From the NCBI GenBank assembly GCA_036245805.1, contig BTRK01000005.1, forward strand, positions 2,666,001 through 2,730,000: a stretch of 64,000 bases of DNA, written 5' to 3'. The notes below the pieces were generated by a model that saw nothing but the letters and a program-made list of their open reading frames with translations, searched no databases and was not told the DNA's origin. The position numbers were made by a program, and so were the translations under genes. Positions 35,784 through 45,844 of this stretch are shown piece after piece. This DNA is from Pristionchus mayeri (Eukaryota; Nematoda; Chromadorea; Rhabditida; Neodiplogasteridae). Position 1 is the first letter of the stretch. Each line of letters begins with the position of its first letter.

Positions 35784-35930
35784 GCAAAAACGGATCACGG
35801 GTCGACCTTTCGACCCTCTAAAACGGGTCAGAGACGGGTCGAGGCGGTGACCCGTGTCGCGCGTCGCGTGTCGCGTTTCTCTCTCGGGTGACCCGTTTTT
35901 GAACAAGTCAAATACGGGTCATGCTGCCTT
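35784..35930. repeat. GACCCGT/ACGGGTC repeat-rich element
   Basis: At least seven GACCCGT or ACGGGTC words in both orientations in about 145 bp. The same word cluster occurs at 44737-44835, the other side of the proposed inversion. Confidence 0.75.
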
Positions 35931-36234
35931 TTCTCAGCTGCCGCATGTTCCAAGCGTATAATTTGTGTAAGAATTAATAAGCTCGACGAGTACAATCCAT
36001 TACGTGATTTTCAACTGAAAATACACTTTTTAATGTTTCGAATTTCTTATTCTTACAAGCTAACCGCATAAGAGCGCTTGCCCGTGAGAAGAAACGAATT
36101 GGAGAGAGTACAAAAACAATCATCCTGAACTTTCCACCCCTCGATACGCTCTTTCCCCATTTAGATAAGCTCTCATTAATTGAATTTTGTTGTGGTCAAA
36201 GTTTTGATGTTGTAGTTCTGAAATAAACGTACTA

Positions 36235-36273
36235 TTAGGGTGTCCGGAAAGTTCGTTCACTTGGTCATCTAAA
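36235..36273. mobile_element. isolated terminal arm of a mariner-type MITE
   Basis: TTAGGGTGTCCGGAAAGTTC plus GTTCACTTGGTCATCTAAA, preceded by TA. Its partner arm is not on this side of the RTE element; the complement of its continuation (GAATCACGCATTCATTTTAG) is at about 45745-45785, and the other arm at 44938. Confidence 0.75.
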
Positions 36274-39182
36274 TCAATCAATCAATCAATCAATTTATCT
36301 AATCAGGCGGAAACGCTCAGAAGATGATAGGTCGGTAGTCTTCATAAGTTGCACTCCACCAATGGCTGCCAATAGCTCGGGATAGGTCGTCTCTCCATCG
36401 CGCGCGAGGCTTTCCGGGGGGACGAGTCCTATTGAATGGAGTCCAGACAGTTGTCGCACGGCTCCACTGCTCCACTCCCATTCTTCTGATCTTGAGGGCC
36501 CAGCGCGCTTTTCATTTCAATCCTTCCTCATTCCAGTCTCTCAGCTTGGTAATCCCTCTCACGCGGTCATTCCTCCATCTGTCCCTCAGCGTGACTCCAA
36601 GCATCTTTCTTTCCATCTTCCTCTGGGTGACTCTCAGCCTCTCCTTCTCGCTAGATCTCAGAGCCCATACTTCACACCCATAGAGAACTGTAGCCGTGAT
36701 GCAGCTCTCGAAGACTCTCCTCCTGATCTTGATGGACAGAATTCGAGAAGATAGGAGGTGCGAGAGCTTACTCCAGGCCAGCCACCCTAATCGAATCCGG
36801 TGTTCTATTTCGTCGGAATGATCCAAGGGAAGAGCTATTCTTCCTCCGAGATAGGTGGCGCTATCGACGAATTCGAATCGCAGATTGCCGATGATTATTG
36901 GATTGCGGGTAGAGGTGCAGGAGGTGAGGAGGTTGGTCTTGCTTGCATTCACTTCGAGACCAACTCGGCTGCACGCGTCCATCAGCTTCTTCAGCATTCG
37001 TTCCAGCTCGGGTCGAGATTTGGCAACGAGAGCCACGTCATCGGCATACTCCAAGTGGCAAAGGTTCCTTCCGTCGATTCTAATTCCATCTGACTCCCAG
37101 TCAATGTTGTCCATGGCTGATCGTAGCACTGCGTTGAAGAGACGAGGGGAGAGGGTATCCCCTTGGCGGACTCCTCGACGCACAGTCACAGGAACGAGCT
37201 CCTCATTAACTCGAATGAGTGTAGAGGAGGACTCGTAGAGACGGCGCAACATGTGGACGAGGGAGGGATGGGCTCCGAACGAGAAGAGGGCTTGCCAGCA
37301 GGCATTCCACTCCACACAGTCGAACGCCTTCTTGAAGTCGACGAACGCCAAGTAGATTGGGATACCGTACTCGGAGGTTCTTTCAGCGACCTGCTTGATG
37401 GCATGCAGGTTGTCGAGAGTACTGTAGCCGCGCCGGAAGCCGGTTTGGGTCGAGGACTCTGTTTCTTCAAGCACAGTTTCGAGTCTCTGAAGAATGACTT
37501 TGGTCATTGTCTTCAGGGAAACGGTGAGGAGGGGGATGGGACGGAAGTTCCCAATGTTGGTAGGGTCTCCTTTCTTGTGCAGAAGAGTGACAATTGCTTC
37601 GGTCAGGTCGCTTGGAACAGCCTCTCCATCTACCAGATAGTTGAGTAGATCAGCGATAACGGGAGCAAGGTGGTTTCGAGAGTGGTATAGCATATCAGGG
37701 AGAATGCCATCCGAACCGGGTGAGTGACCACACTTGAGTTGGGACATCGCTTTGCTGACCTCATCGGGTAGGAAGGGAGGAAGGGGATCCAGAGGCTGAG
37801 GAGGGACTGGGAGTGGACACGGAACTGCAGGGGTGTAGAGACCGTCAAAGAAGCTCTGGACCACTGTCTTGGTAGCTGCTTGAGAGAGAGCACCAGTTAC
37901 AGGGTGGGGAACTAGAAGGCGCTTCTTTGAGGTTTGCAGACTCAGCATGCTCTTCACGATGCTCCTTCCCATGGTTGCTGCTTGCCGTGCTTGCGCCTCC
38001 TTTCGCTTCCTGATGTCATCGACGAAACTCGTCCGGGCAGCTTTGCAGGCAGCTGAGTAGGCGACAGCTTGTTGGGAGTTGGATTGCAATTCATGGCGCA
38101 TCGCTAGGAGCTTCCGCGTTCCACTCGAGATCCAAGAAGGGGATTGGCGCTTCCTCCAGCAGTTCGTTGCCGCGGTCTCCGTGAAAGCCTTTACCGTAGT
38201 ATAGGCGTCGGCGGCAGAACTGGGGCGGGCAAGGGGCAGTGACGCGAGAAGGTTTGCGTTGACAGTAAAAGCGGTTCGATCGAAATCTAGCCGCTCCCTG
38301 CATCTTTTCTGCCTCGCCTTGCCAGGGAGGGAGAGGCACATCCGAACAAGGCGATGGTCGGAGTCAAACTCAAACCGACCAACGACTCCACAGTTGACTA
38401 CTCTCGCTGTGGCGGGCGCTGCAACGTAGTCAATTTGGTGGAATGCGGAGCCGTTTGGGGATCGCCAGGTCCAGATTCGACCGTGCCGTCTCTTGGGGAA
38501 CGTGTTCAGGATGCGCAGTCTGTTCCTCACGCAGAGCTCAGTGAAGCAGCGTCCGCGTGAGTTCGGTGTGGGAGAGGCAAAGTTACCGACAAATCTTTCA
38601 TTGCCAGGTTCCCTCGCCACTCGACAGTTGAAGTCACCAACCAGAACTGGCATATGGCCTTTTGGGGCACTCCACAGGGCGGTCTCAACCTGGTCTAGAA
38701 AGTCTTCATACGCGTCGTCATCGTAGGAAGACGTAGGGGCGTAAGCGCAGACCAGGAAGAGCCGTAGGTCGGGAAGGAGCAGAGTGGCCAAACGAGGGGA
38801 GAGGCCATTGAACACAGCTCCGCGCGCGAGTTGCGGTCGAAGCAAAAATGCCACGCCATGGGAAGCAGTGGGCCCGCCCGAGTGGTAGACTACAGTGCCT
38901 GAGGATGTAAGATTGAACGAGGCACAACCCACAATCCTGGCTTCCTGCACTGCAACCACGTCCCACTTGATCTTGTCGAGGGCGAGTTCCATCTCCGACT
39001 GCTTCTCCCTTGGGCCGAGCGTCCTGGCGTTGATGGTGCCGATGTAGAAGTGGCGACCCATCGTGGCGGCGTACAACTCCCGCGTGCCAACGCGTCTGGG
39101 AGAGGGAATCCGGGCGGGCGGAACCGGAGACGGAGAGACGAAATCGCACTCAACCGCTCGCCACACACTTGAGAACCCAGAA
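36272..39182 (-). mobile_element. RTE-clade non-LTR retrotransposon, copy 1
   Basis: About 2.9 kb, ending (3') in a (TTGA)n tail at 36272-36293 and beginning (5') at TTCTGGGTTCTCAAGTG. A single-ORF LINE with AP endonuclease and reverse transcriptase and no target site duplication of its own: its 5' flank (CGCAAAAGATAT, 39183-39194) matches the 3' flank of copy 2, not its own 3' flank. Confidence 0.9.
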
Positions 39183-39187
39183 CGCAA
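36512..39187 (-). CDS. RTE endonuclease/reverse transcriptase polyprotein
   Basis: Open over 891 codons. The likely initiator is the ATG before GRHFYIGTINARTLGPREKQ (about residue 43); sequence upstream of it is open but may be 5' UTR. Residues about 45-270 are an AP-endonuclease domain (VVAVQEARI, LVGDFNCRV, HQIDYV, DSDHRLV). About 480-760 is the reverse transcriptase (AIVTLLHKKGD, NFRPIPLLTV, YLAFVDFKKAFDCVEW, RQGDTLSPRLFN, catalytic LEYADDVALV). It mediates target-primed reverse transcription of its own RNA. It is uninterrupted, so recently active. It differs from the second copy (45834-48515) by one noticed residue (ALWSAP here, ALRSAP there). Confidence 0.92.
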   Translation of the reverse strand: MRSGFSSVWRAVECDFVSPSPVPPARIPSPRRVGTRELYAATMGRHFYIGTINARTLGPREKQSEMELALDKIKWDVVAVQEARIVGCASFNLTSSGTVVYHSGGPTASHGVAFLLRPQLARGAVFNGLSPRLATLLLPDLRLFLVCAYAPTSSYDDDAYEDFLDQVETALWSAPKGHMPVLVGDFNCRVAREPGNERFVGNFASPTPNSRGRCFTELCVRNRLRILNTFPKRRHGRIWTWRSPNGSAFHQIDYVAAPATARVVNCGVVGRFEFDSDHRLVRMCLSLPGKARQKRCRERLDFDRTAFTVNANLLASLPLARPSSAADAYTTVKAFTETAATNCWRKRQSPSWISSGTRKLLAMRHELQSNSQQAVAYSAACKAARTSFVDDIRKRKEAQARQAATMGRSIVKSMLSLQTSKKRLLVPHPVTGALSQAATKTVVQSFFDGLYTPAVPCPLPVPPQPLDPLPPFLPDEVSKAMSQLKCGHSPGSDGILPDMLYHSRNHLAPVIADLLNYLVDGEAVPSDLTEAIVTLLHKKGDPTNIGNFRPIPLLTVSLKTMTKVILQRLETVLEETESSTQTGFRRGYSTLDNLHAIKQVAERTSEYGIPIYLAFVDFKKAFDCVEWNACWQALFSFGAHPSLVHMLRRLYESSSTLIRVNEELVPVTVRRGVRQGDTLSPRLFNAVLRSAMDNIDWESDGIRIDGRNLCHLEYADDVALVAKSRPELERMLKKLMDACSRVGLEVNASKTNLLTSCTSTRNPIIIGNLRFEFVDSATYLGGRIALPLDHSDEIEHRIRLGWLAWSKLSHLLSSRILSIKIRRRVFESCITATVLYGCEVWALRSSEKERLRVTQRKMERKMLGVTLRDRWRNDRVRGITKLRDWNEEGLK

Positions 39188-39931
39188 AAGATATGATTGT
39201 TGATAAATAATTATTGATAAGTAAATAAATTATTGATGTTAGTTATTGCTCACTTGTTTTCTTTTCCACTTTTCTCTCCTTCGCAATACTAGTTTGTAGT
39301 GATAATGTTGAAATGATGCGTCGGGATTTTATCATTAGCAATTCTGAATCCATCCCTTACCTGGCACTTATGTATACTGTGTGGGAGTAGGATTCGCAAA
39401 TGAGGAAAGATGAGTCCTCCTCCCTCATCTAGTAGCTTTGAGGTAGCTTTGTTTGCTCTCGCTCGCCAGAGAAGCGGCCAGTCTGACACATATTCATTAG
39501 CACTTCCTCTCTTCTCCTCATTTGAGTCCCGCGAGGAGTTAACTAACATTAAGCTAGCCTTCTGACCTTCCCCATTCACTTTGCTAATCCATGCACTAAT
39601 TTTCGTGGACATTTCAGTGATGCGCTTATACCTGTCATTGCTCTGTTGTATTACTGCTTCAGAAGCCATTCGCACATACTTCGAGGTTATTATTCTTTTA
39701 GAAAAGTGTTGACTACAGTTTATCAAGGACATGAATTACTCAGCATTTAGACGATTCTTAGATGTGACCAGAATTTGTAGAAACATCTAAACCATGAAAT
39801 GAAATTCGAGAAGGAGGTCAACATCCCGAAAGACAATAGTTCAAGTGAGTGAAATGGTTCAAGAGAAAATATGATGTACACAATATTAGGTCATTTATTT
39901 AAGCTGCAATCTTCATGATTTTCATTTTCAG
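39183..39931. other. interval without a clear gene
   Basis: A minus-strand open stretch near 39289-39732 has no splice or family support. No start exon for the following receptor-like gene was found. Confidence 0.4.
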
Positions 39932-41216
39932 TCTACGCTGGCAGAATTATCGGAACGTTATTCGGAATGGAACTCGATTATGTGGTTCGTTGGAATATTT
40001 GAATTCGAATAATTATTATCGGGCACTTCGCTATTTTCATGTTCACGTAATGTACAAATGATTTCAGGACATGGCACCGCGAACCGTATACGCATCCTTC
40101 AATGTAACCTATGTGAGCGTTTTCTTTAAATTTCTTAATGTTTATTCACAAACAAATATTTAAATGTGCAGGGAAAAGGTTAATAGGCACAGAAAAATGT
40201 GAAAAAAATTCAGACGTTTAATGATACGCACCTTACTTGGGATCCTAATGAGAACAATGGAACGACCGGCGTTAAGTTCGAGACGAATAATTTCACCAAA
40301 TCGAACATCATCAGTAAATGCTTCAGGTGTGACATTACGAAATGAGTTCTCCTAGTGGAAAAACAATGCATGAACTTAAAACAGAATGTTGATCTATGAT
40401 TTTTGCTGATTATCATAAATACTAAATACCATAAAATAACTGCAATTGTAGAACAACGACATTGGAGGCCACTACCGAGGAAGTACAAGTAAGCGCCAAA
40501 CAATAATATTAAACTTAGGCATTGACGACCGTATATTTAGGAAGTTTTGTGTGAACCGTTTTATAATAATTATATGATTACTGATAAAGTATATATTTTT
40601 AGGTCTGGCACGATGGAGTCGTTGAAGTCACTTCCTGGTCACTTTCTGGTCGGAACCGGTTCCGACCAGAAATGCAAAATTGGGACCCGAGCCCTATGGG
40701 CAATCCAGGTCTCATGACATCCCGCTTTGGTCCCACCATATGATACCCAGGTTCCCACAATGAATATTCATGTGTTCAGAACTGGGTAGCATTGCGAAAC
40801 AAAAGTTTAATTTTTGGGACGTGGATAGTCGTGATTAAAACAAAATTATTCACGTTACATTAAAGGCTTACGTGAATTTCGTCATTACTCCGAAAGAACC
40901 ACCTCATAGCTCGCTGTTCGCGTACCTGAGTAAGCGCAATGATAACGCATAATTTAGAATTTATCATCTACATTTCAGTGTTATGTGTTTGCAGCGATTG
41001 ACTGGCCAATGGGTAATACCTTTTCTTCGAAGTTGTATCTCTTCAAAGTGCGTGGACTTTGAAAGGTTGACAGTATAGCTTAACGAAACCTTGCCACATG
41101 TGTCATAACAGTAAATTATGAATGCATTTCTATTTCCAGGAGCTTCCATCGCATTTACAACCGTAATCATGTTCTGCTATCCGAAATATATCGCTTTCAT
41201 TGATCGCCGTTTCTAG
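39932..41216 (+). pseudogene. Cys-loop receptor-like gene D, central part missing
   Basis: Exons: 39932-39984 (YAGRIIGTLFGMELDYV), next DMAPRTVYASFNVTY, TFNDTHLTWDPNENNG with KFETNNFTKSNII, TTTLEATTEEVQ, VWHDGVVEVTSWSLS. These align exon for exon with gene B (GYADRVTATLNQIDLNFV, TVFAALNIFY, LRWNP, TTSVVAATED, WHTGGAMVTSW). After that no Cys-loop or helices 1-2 are seen; a perfect 30-bp palindrome (40643-40672) starts at the donor. A last exon encodes IAFTTVIMFCYPKYIAFIDR to TAG 41216. Extracellular part and last helix only, so probably internally deleted. On plus, unlike its paralogs. Confidence 0.5.
40643..40672. repeat. 30-bp perfect palindrome at an exon end
   Basis: TTTCTGGTCGGAACC followed by its exact reverse complement. 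It overlaps the last bases of an exon and its GTCGGA donor. Confidence 0.9.
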
Positions 41217-41430
41217 TAGAAGGCATGTGAGACAATCGAAACCGTATTCTGATTGTACTCAAACAATATTCTAGGATCACATAATCCGATAAATAATTGC
41301 AGATTGTCCTCGTTGAAATTTAAGAAATGGACTTATTTACATATATTCCATTGGAATCCAATTATTTCCCTCTCTCCCTCTCTTCTTCATTTCTCTCCTC
41401 TCCATAACTCTCATCTCTTCCATCCATTCG

Positions 41431-41494
41431 ATGCGGTCGTCACTCTTATCTCTAGTGCTCCTCCTCCTCTACAATTCTTATGTGCATGAAAGAT
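41431..41494 (+). pseudogene. orphan signal-peptide exon
   Basis: ATGCGGTCGTCACTCTTATC encodes MRSSLLSLVLLLLYNSYV, almost the same as the first exon at 41673 (MRSSLSSLALLLVYHSAAY), with similar upstream CTCTCTCC and downstream flanks: a local tandem duplication of a first exon with no body attached. Confidence 0.45.
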
Positions 41495-41672
41495 ACGACT
41501 GTTTTGCCACATAATTGAGTTTTAGCTTTTTAAATCATTTTATTACCACGTCTTCGTAAATTTCAATACACTTTACATTCTCTATCTAATTATAACTTTC
41601 TCTCTCTCACTCTCTCCCACACGTCTTCATTTATCTCCTCTCCCCCTCACTCTCATCCCTTACTTTCCTCCG

Positions 41673-43254
41673 ATGCGGTCGTCCCTCTCCTCTCTCGCCC
41701 TCCTCCTCGTTTACCATTCCGCAGCCTACATCAGACGTAGGTTCACTTTCTAATAAATCAAAATATATTAATAACTTTCCTACTTAATAGAGTAGAGTTG
41801 TGATAGGTAAGATATGTATCAACTAATCCCCAAGGAAACGCTTTAAGAAGATGGATGGTCAGACGAGCTTAGCGAGTAAGAGTGATGCATTATTTATGTC
41901 TTTCCAGCCGAGATGGAATTGGGCTGCATGTCGCGCATCGCCCACTACTGCACCGGAGATCACTGCGCGGAGACCACATTCGAAGGTCCGAAACGCAGAT
42001 CTAGGGTGTAAATTTCCAGACAACAGTACGCCATTTTCCGGCTAGGCTACCTGAACGAAATAAACATAGTGCTTAAGTTTGATCCCGACGCGAGCGGATA
42101 TTTACATAAAACACTTTTTTAAACTGAAAATTGGCAAATTAGTCGCTGCGGCGGCTCTGCAAGGCAAGAAATTTAAGAGGAGCCCGACGTGACTGGACGC
42201 CAGACAAAGGCAATGGAGAGAGGGAACAACGAATTCCCGGGGTTGCTGAACATCACGTGCATGCAGGGCTTCAAGCTTGTGTGGGTTTATTTTATTGTTA
42301 TGGCTTGGCTTAGGTAAGGCTTAGGGTTCTTTGTGCACTGTAGCGCACCAACATATTGCACGGTTAAGAAATGTAAAACGTAATAACAATAATCAAGGAT
42401 GTTCTAGAAGGTGCAGTCAGACCATAATTCGACCCATTAAGAGTGCACCTGAACACCCATACGCCGTCGGAGCAAGTCAAGAGTATACTGTGCAAGAACA
42501 CTACAGAATACGCATGCGTACATGACTGCTTTCAGGAAATGTAAGACATTGATCTTTGATATATCTTCGGGGGAAAAATTGTATCGCGTTCCTCAGTAAC
42601 AAAAAACATAAGTAGGAAGTTCGTTCCTTTTGAAATTATTGTGATGTATAAGATGAAGTGTGATCGCAGGTTCCTCTATCGACCCGAGGGCAACTATGAC
42701 TATGCTAATGTCGTGAAACTCGACCCCGAGCAGTCGAAGATTGAGTGCAAAAGTGAGAGCTTTTCATATTTCAAGTACTGTACCACTTACGTCTTATTAT
42801 CCTCAATGACATAACTTATCACTTATTATCGCCAATTTGAGAATAATCAAGTAGTATGAATCACTCCACGGGTGTTATTGCTTATCTCGTCGCTCGTTCG
42901 GGTGTAGATAAACATCGATTCAGATTATCTTTGATCTTTAGTCTCATCCCTGATTCAGATGATCAATGGCACACGGAAGATACGGTAATCGCCGCTACTA
43001 TCGGATCGACCTTCTTGCTGATTATGATTGGCTCTTGTTAGTTTAAAAGATTTTCCCATCTGAATATAAAGATCAAACATTAGTGTGTAAGTGCTCGGAA
43101 TGTTTATACGCGCATGGATAGAAAATTTTTGACGCAAAAATGTTGCAAAGTTCAAAGATCAACTTCTTCAGGTGTCTTCTACTGCTGGGCGAAGAGACGC
43201 GCGAATCGACCCGATCCCGTCGCCACGACTCCCACTGAACAGAAGAGCAAATGA
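41673..43254 (+). CDS. small cysteine-containing type I membrane protein (exons partly resolved)
   Basis: Exon 1 (41673) is a signal peptide (MRSSLSSLALLLVYHSAAY). Exon 2 after TTTCCAG reads EMELGCMSRIAHYCTGDHC, with three cysteines. Another exon near 42671-42751 reads YRPEGNYDYANVVKLDPEQS and then IECK. An exon near 42958 encodes a membrane helix (DTVIAATIGSTFLLIMIGSC). The last continues VFYCWAKRRANRPDP to TGA 43254. The total is probably 130-150 residues: a short Cys-bearing ectodomain, one helix, a basic cytoplasmic tail. The phase between exons 2 and 3 does not close, so one small exon is missing from my model. Function unknown; the setting among receptor genes makes an accessory-subunit role conceivable, but that is speculation. 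Confidence 0.45.
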
Positions 43255-43389
43255 GGAAGAGATGAAGGCCTAGGCCTAAGCGATAAACGTGATTACAAAC
43301 TGATTGAGTGAACGTCCAATATTTGCCCGCAATTTGGCTAAATAACAGAAGATAGCACGCTCCGTTGATCAAACAGCCCATGATTTTGA

Positions 43390-43432
43390 CGCCACGACTC
43401 CCACTGAACAGAAGAGCAAATAAGAAAGAGGT
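43390..43432 (+). repeat. duplicate of the last-exon end
   Basis: GCCACGACTCCCACTGAACA and following bases repeat 43221-43262 almost exactly, including the stop region (AAATAAG instead of AAATGAG). Confidence 0.7.
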
Positions 43433-43885
43433 GAGACTTAGGCTTTGTTAGTCTCCTCCTTCTGGGAAACGAATCAGCGATAAATATGATTACAAACTGA
43501 AATCCAAACTGCTTTACGCTAGATTTTCTATACAATACAACTAAAACAAAATGATAGAAAAAAAAGTTTTTTTTGAAAAATCTCAATCTGCTAGCATCTG
43601 TCAGGAAGGGATATTTGCCTACTCATCTTCATCAGGCCTTCCCCCACTGTTTGCTCACCCGAGACATTCGAGACTCTCCAGGATCTCACCTTCTCTCTCC
43701 CTCTGGCCTACCCCCACCTCGCGGTTCTCCTTCATCTCTTCAGCTAGTTTTCTCCCACTTCTCTCACTAACTTCTAATCTTGTTGTCATGTTCGAACTGT
43801 TCGAACTATTTTCAAACTCGCATTGTTGAGCTGACGGCTTGTGTTTCGCAATTCCCGAAGCGCGGTGAATACCATATCTTTTTAG

Positions 43886-44707
43886 ATGCGCTCAATACTT
43901 CTCCTCTTAATGGTTCGATGTTCGATTGGAGAAACATTGATGATTGTTACTGAGGTATTTTTGTATAATCGTTACAATCTGTTTCGGATATGGTCTTGCA
44001 ACTGAAACTAAATCCAAACAAAAAGAAGGACAATTATTGAAATTTCAGCTAAATCGGGCGGAGCCCATCGCGATACGCAGAATGAAAACGTCAATAGAAT
44101 CAATGTGCATGTCACAGGAAAGCTCAAGGAGATGGAACTGATGAAAGTGGTCAGAGAGTGAGCTAAAGATTGATCGACAAAATGTAACTTTTTCAGGACA
44201 AAGAGACTCAGGAAGTGCACGTAAAGGTATTCATTTACTTTATTTTCTTCTTTATTATTATTCAGAAATTTAAAATTATTCAGAATGAAATTTCGCTTCT
44301 TTCAGACATTCATCCATCCTAACTACCGCATCAATACGGCCGAGAAGTACCAAAATATTGATAGTCACAAAATTGGCTCAGGCTTCCTCATAGGTTGTTG
44401 CTACAGGTGAGGAAATGAGCAATGATCTGACTCTCTTCAGTTTGCACGCTCTCTCGTCTCTCTGACCGGCGAGAGACCGTGCAAACTGAAGAGAGTCAAA
44501 CCAGTGCTCGAGGAAATCGTAAGTTTATTTTGAAACAAATAACCATACTTTGCAGAACTACAGTGGCCAAAGAAGTCTACGGCCTACGACTAGTTCTTTT
44601 TTGCATATTAACAGTGTCTCAAGAAAATACATCTACTCTTTCAGATAACTAACGGAACGATATCAGTCGAGGTCCAATTTGAGACTACATCGTACTGTCC
44701 GATGCTG
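43886..44707 (+). CDS. 5' half of a split Cys-loop receptor gene (up to the first Cys of the loop)
   Basis: The ATG at 43886 follows TTTTTAG and gives a signal peptide (MRSILLLLMVRCSIGETLM). Exons 44049-44149 (INVHVTGKLKEMELMKV), 44197-44226 (DKETQEVHVK), 44306-44406 (TFIHPNYRINTAEK through GCCYR), 44556-44592 (TTVAKEVYGLRL) and 44645-44707 (ITNGTISVEVQFETTSYCPM) match genes A and B exon for exon, including the phase-2 junction after CYR. The first junction is out of phase in my model, so a small exon may be missing. The last exon ends with the first Cys of the Cys-loop at a perfect donor (GTAAGT), but nothing downstream continues it; repeats and RTE copy 2 follow. The continuation is the minus-strand half at 34229-35377, also phase 0. 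Confidence 0.7.
44428..44498. repeat. palindromic element, sister of 138-184
   Basis: TGACTCTCTTCAGTTTGCAC and its exact complement flank a CTCTCTCGTC core. It lies in an intron of the preceding gene half. Confidence 0.85.
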
Positions 44708-44736
44708 GTAAGTTTTGTATTCATACAATTTTAATT

Positions 44737-44835
44737 AGTAGTTTGACCCGCTTTGCGCGCATGATCCGTGCATGACCCGTTTTTCGCGGTTCCAAAGCGG
44801 GTCAGGAGAGACAGTGGGGGTCGAGGGAAGGGCGC
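44737..44835. repeat. GACCCGC/GACCCGT repeat element
   Basis: Same words as 35784-35930. It lies in what would be the Cys-loop intron of the split gene. Confidence 0.6.
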
Positions 44836-44937
44836 GCATCATCGCGCATTGATCAATTGTGATTACTACGCAATTAGTTTTCGATAGTCATATTCGAAAA
44901 TGATCATATGCATTTTCGAACCATTCCATAATAATAT

Positions 44938-45785
44938 TAGGGTGTCCGGAAAGTTCGTTCATTTGGTCATCAAAAATGAACGCGTGATTCAATTCCCCAT
45001 TTCTGCAGTTCTATTAGTGAGCAATGTATCGTGCAATTTTTGTTTTGAATTGGAAGAATATTGCATCACTACGAAATAGTTTAGAATTATTTTAGTGGTG
45101 GTGACTTTACACGGCCTAGCGAATACTTGGTCTTCCATTGTTATATCCTCGGCCGTTCCGCAAAGCTAAATTATTCCATTTGATGTTGGGTGGCTCCCCT
45201 TACTCTTAGCTTTTGTAAAACATGGTACTCCCGCTTCAAGAATTGAGATTACGGTCTTGTTACTCTGTTTCACGCTTAAAACCCCATTTTTTGTCGCATA
45301 GTCGTATTGTTCTCATAAGGTAAAAGAGCCAGACTAATGTCAATTAGCTCAATTAAAAGGTAGTATCGGGTACGCCATTGTCCACTATACGACGCATATC
45401 TCACCTGTCTAGCAAAACGCTGAGACTCCCTAATGTACTTACTCATTTTTCAACTTCATTTTTGTGACCTGTCAGTTTGAATACCTAACGATTTTTCGGC
45501 CGTAAGAAGGGGCTGAGGCAAAATAACTAGGTAATCGGTGCCCAATTACTAGTGGATCACGTATGAAAAGTTAGAGCGAATACTTCAGTAGATGCACGCT
45601 AACACGATGTATGAAAATTTCGCTAGGTCGTGATAAAATCAAATCACTAAAATCAATGTAGAAACGGTCATACTAATCCAATCATCTTTTAATTCAGTGC
45701 TAGTACAGCACCATACTTTGCTCACAAATAACACTGCAGAAATGGGGAATTGAATCACGCATTCATTTTAGATGTTCTTAGATGT
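44938..45785. mobile_element. non-autonomous mariner-type MITE, one terminal arm displaced
   Basis: TA then TTAGGGTGTCCGGAAAGTTC at 44938, continuing TTTGGTCATCAAAAATGAAC, GCGTGATTCAATTCCCCATT and TCTGCAG. The reverse complement of this inner part is at about 45729-45785 (CTGCAGAAATGGGGAATTGA...), but the terminal GACCAAGTGAACGAAC...GGACACCC is missing here. That terminal arm is the isolated one at 36235-36273. It shares the GGGTGTCCGGAAAGTTCGT end with the mariner at 54137. Confidence 0.8.
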
Positions 45786-45844
45786 CTTAGATTTTAGATG
45801 TTCATGACATTTTAGATGTTTTAGATGTTTTAGATGTTCTTCCA
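45770..45844 (+). repeat. tandem TTTAGATG array at the RTE 5' end
   Basis: Six or more TTAGATG/TTTTAGATGTT units in 65 bp directly upstream of RTE copy 2. One unit matches the 8-bp CATCTAAA (TTTAGATG reversed) at the 3' end of RTE copy 1. Confidence 0.7.

Larger units (their letters stand above)
39183..45844. other. segment inferred to be inverted between two RTE copies
   Basis: Bounded by the 5' ends of two oppositely oriented RTE elements. Genes inside (39932-41216, 41673-43254, 43886-44707) are on plus, while all receptor genes outside are on minus. See the findings for the three lines of evidence. Confidence 0.75.

Noticed and set aside
37163..37648. Plus-strand frames of up to 161 codons inside the RTE element (and their mirror at 47379-47864)
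   Set aside because: Antisense shadows of the reverse transcriptase frame, present in both copies.
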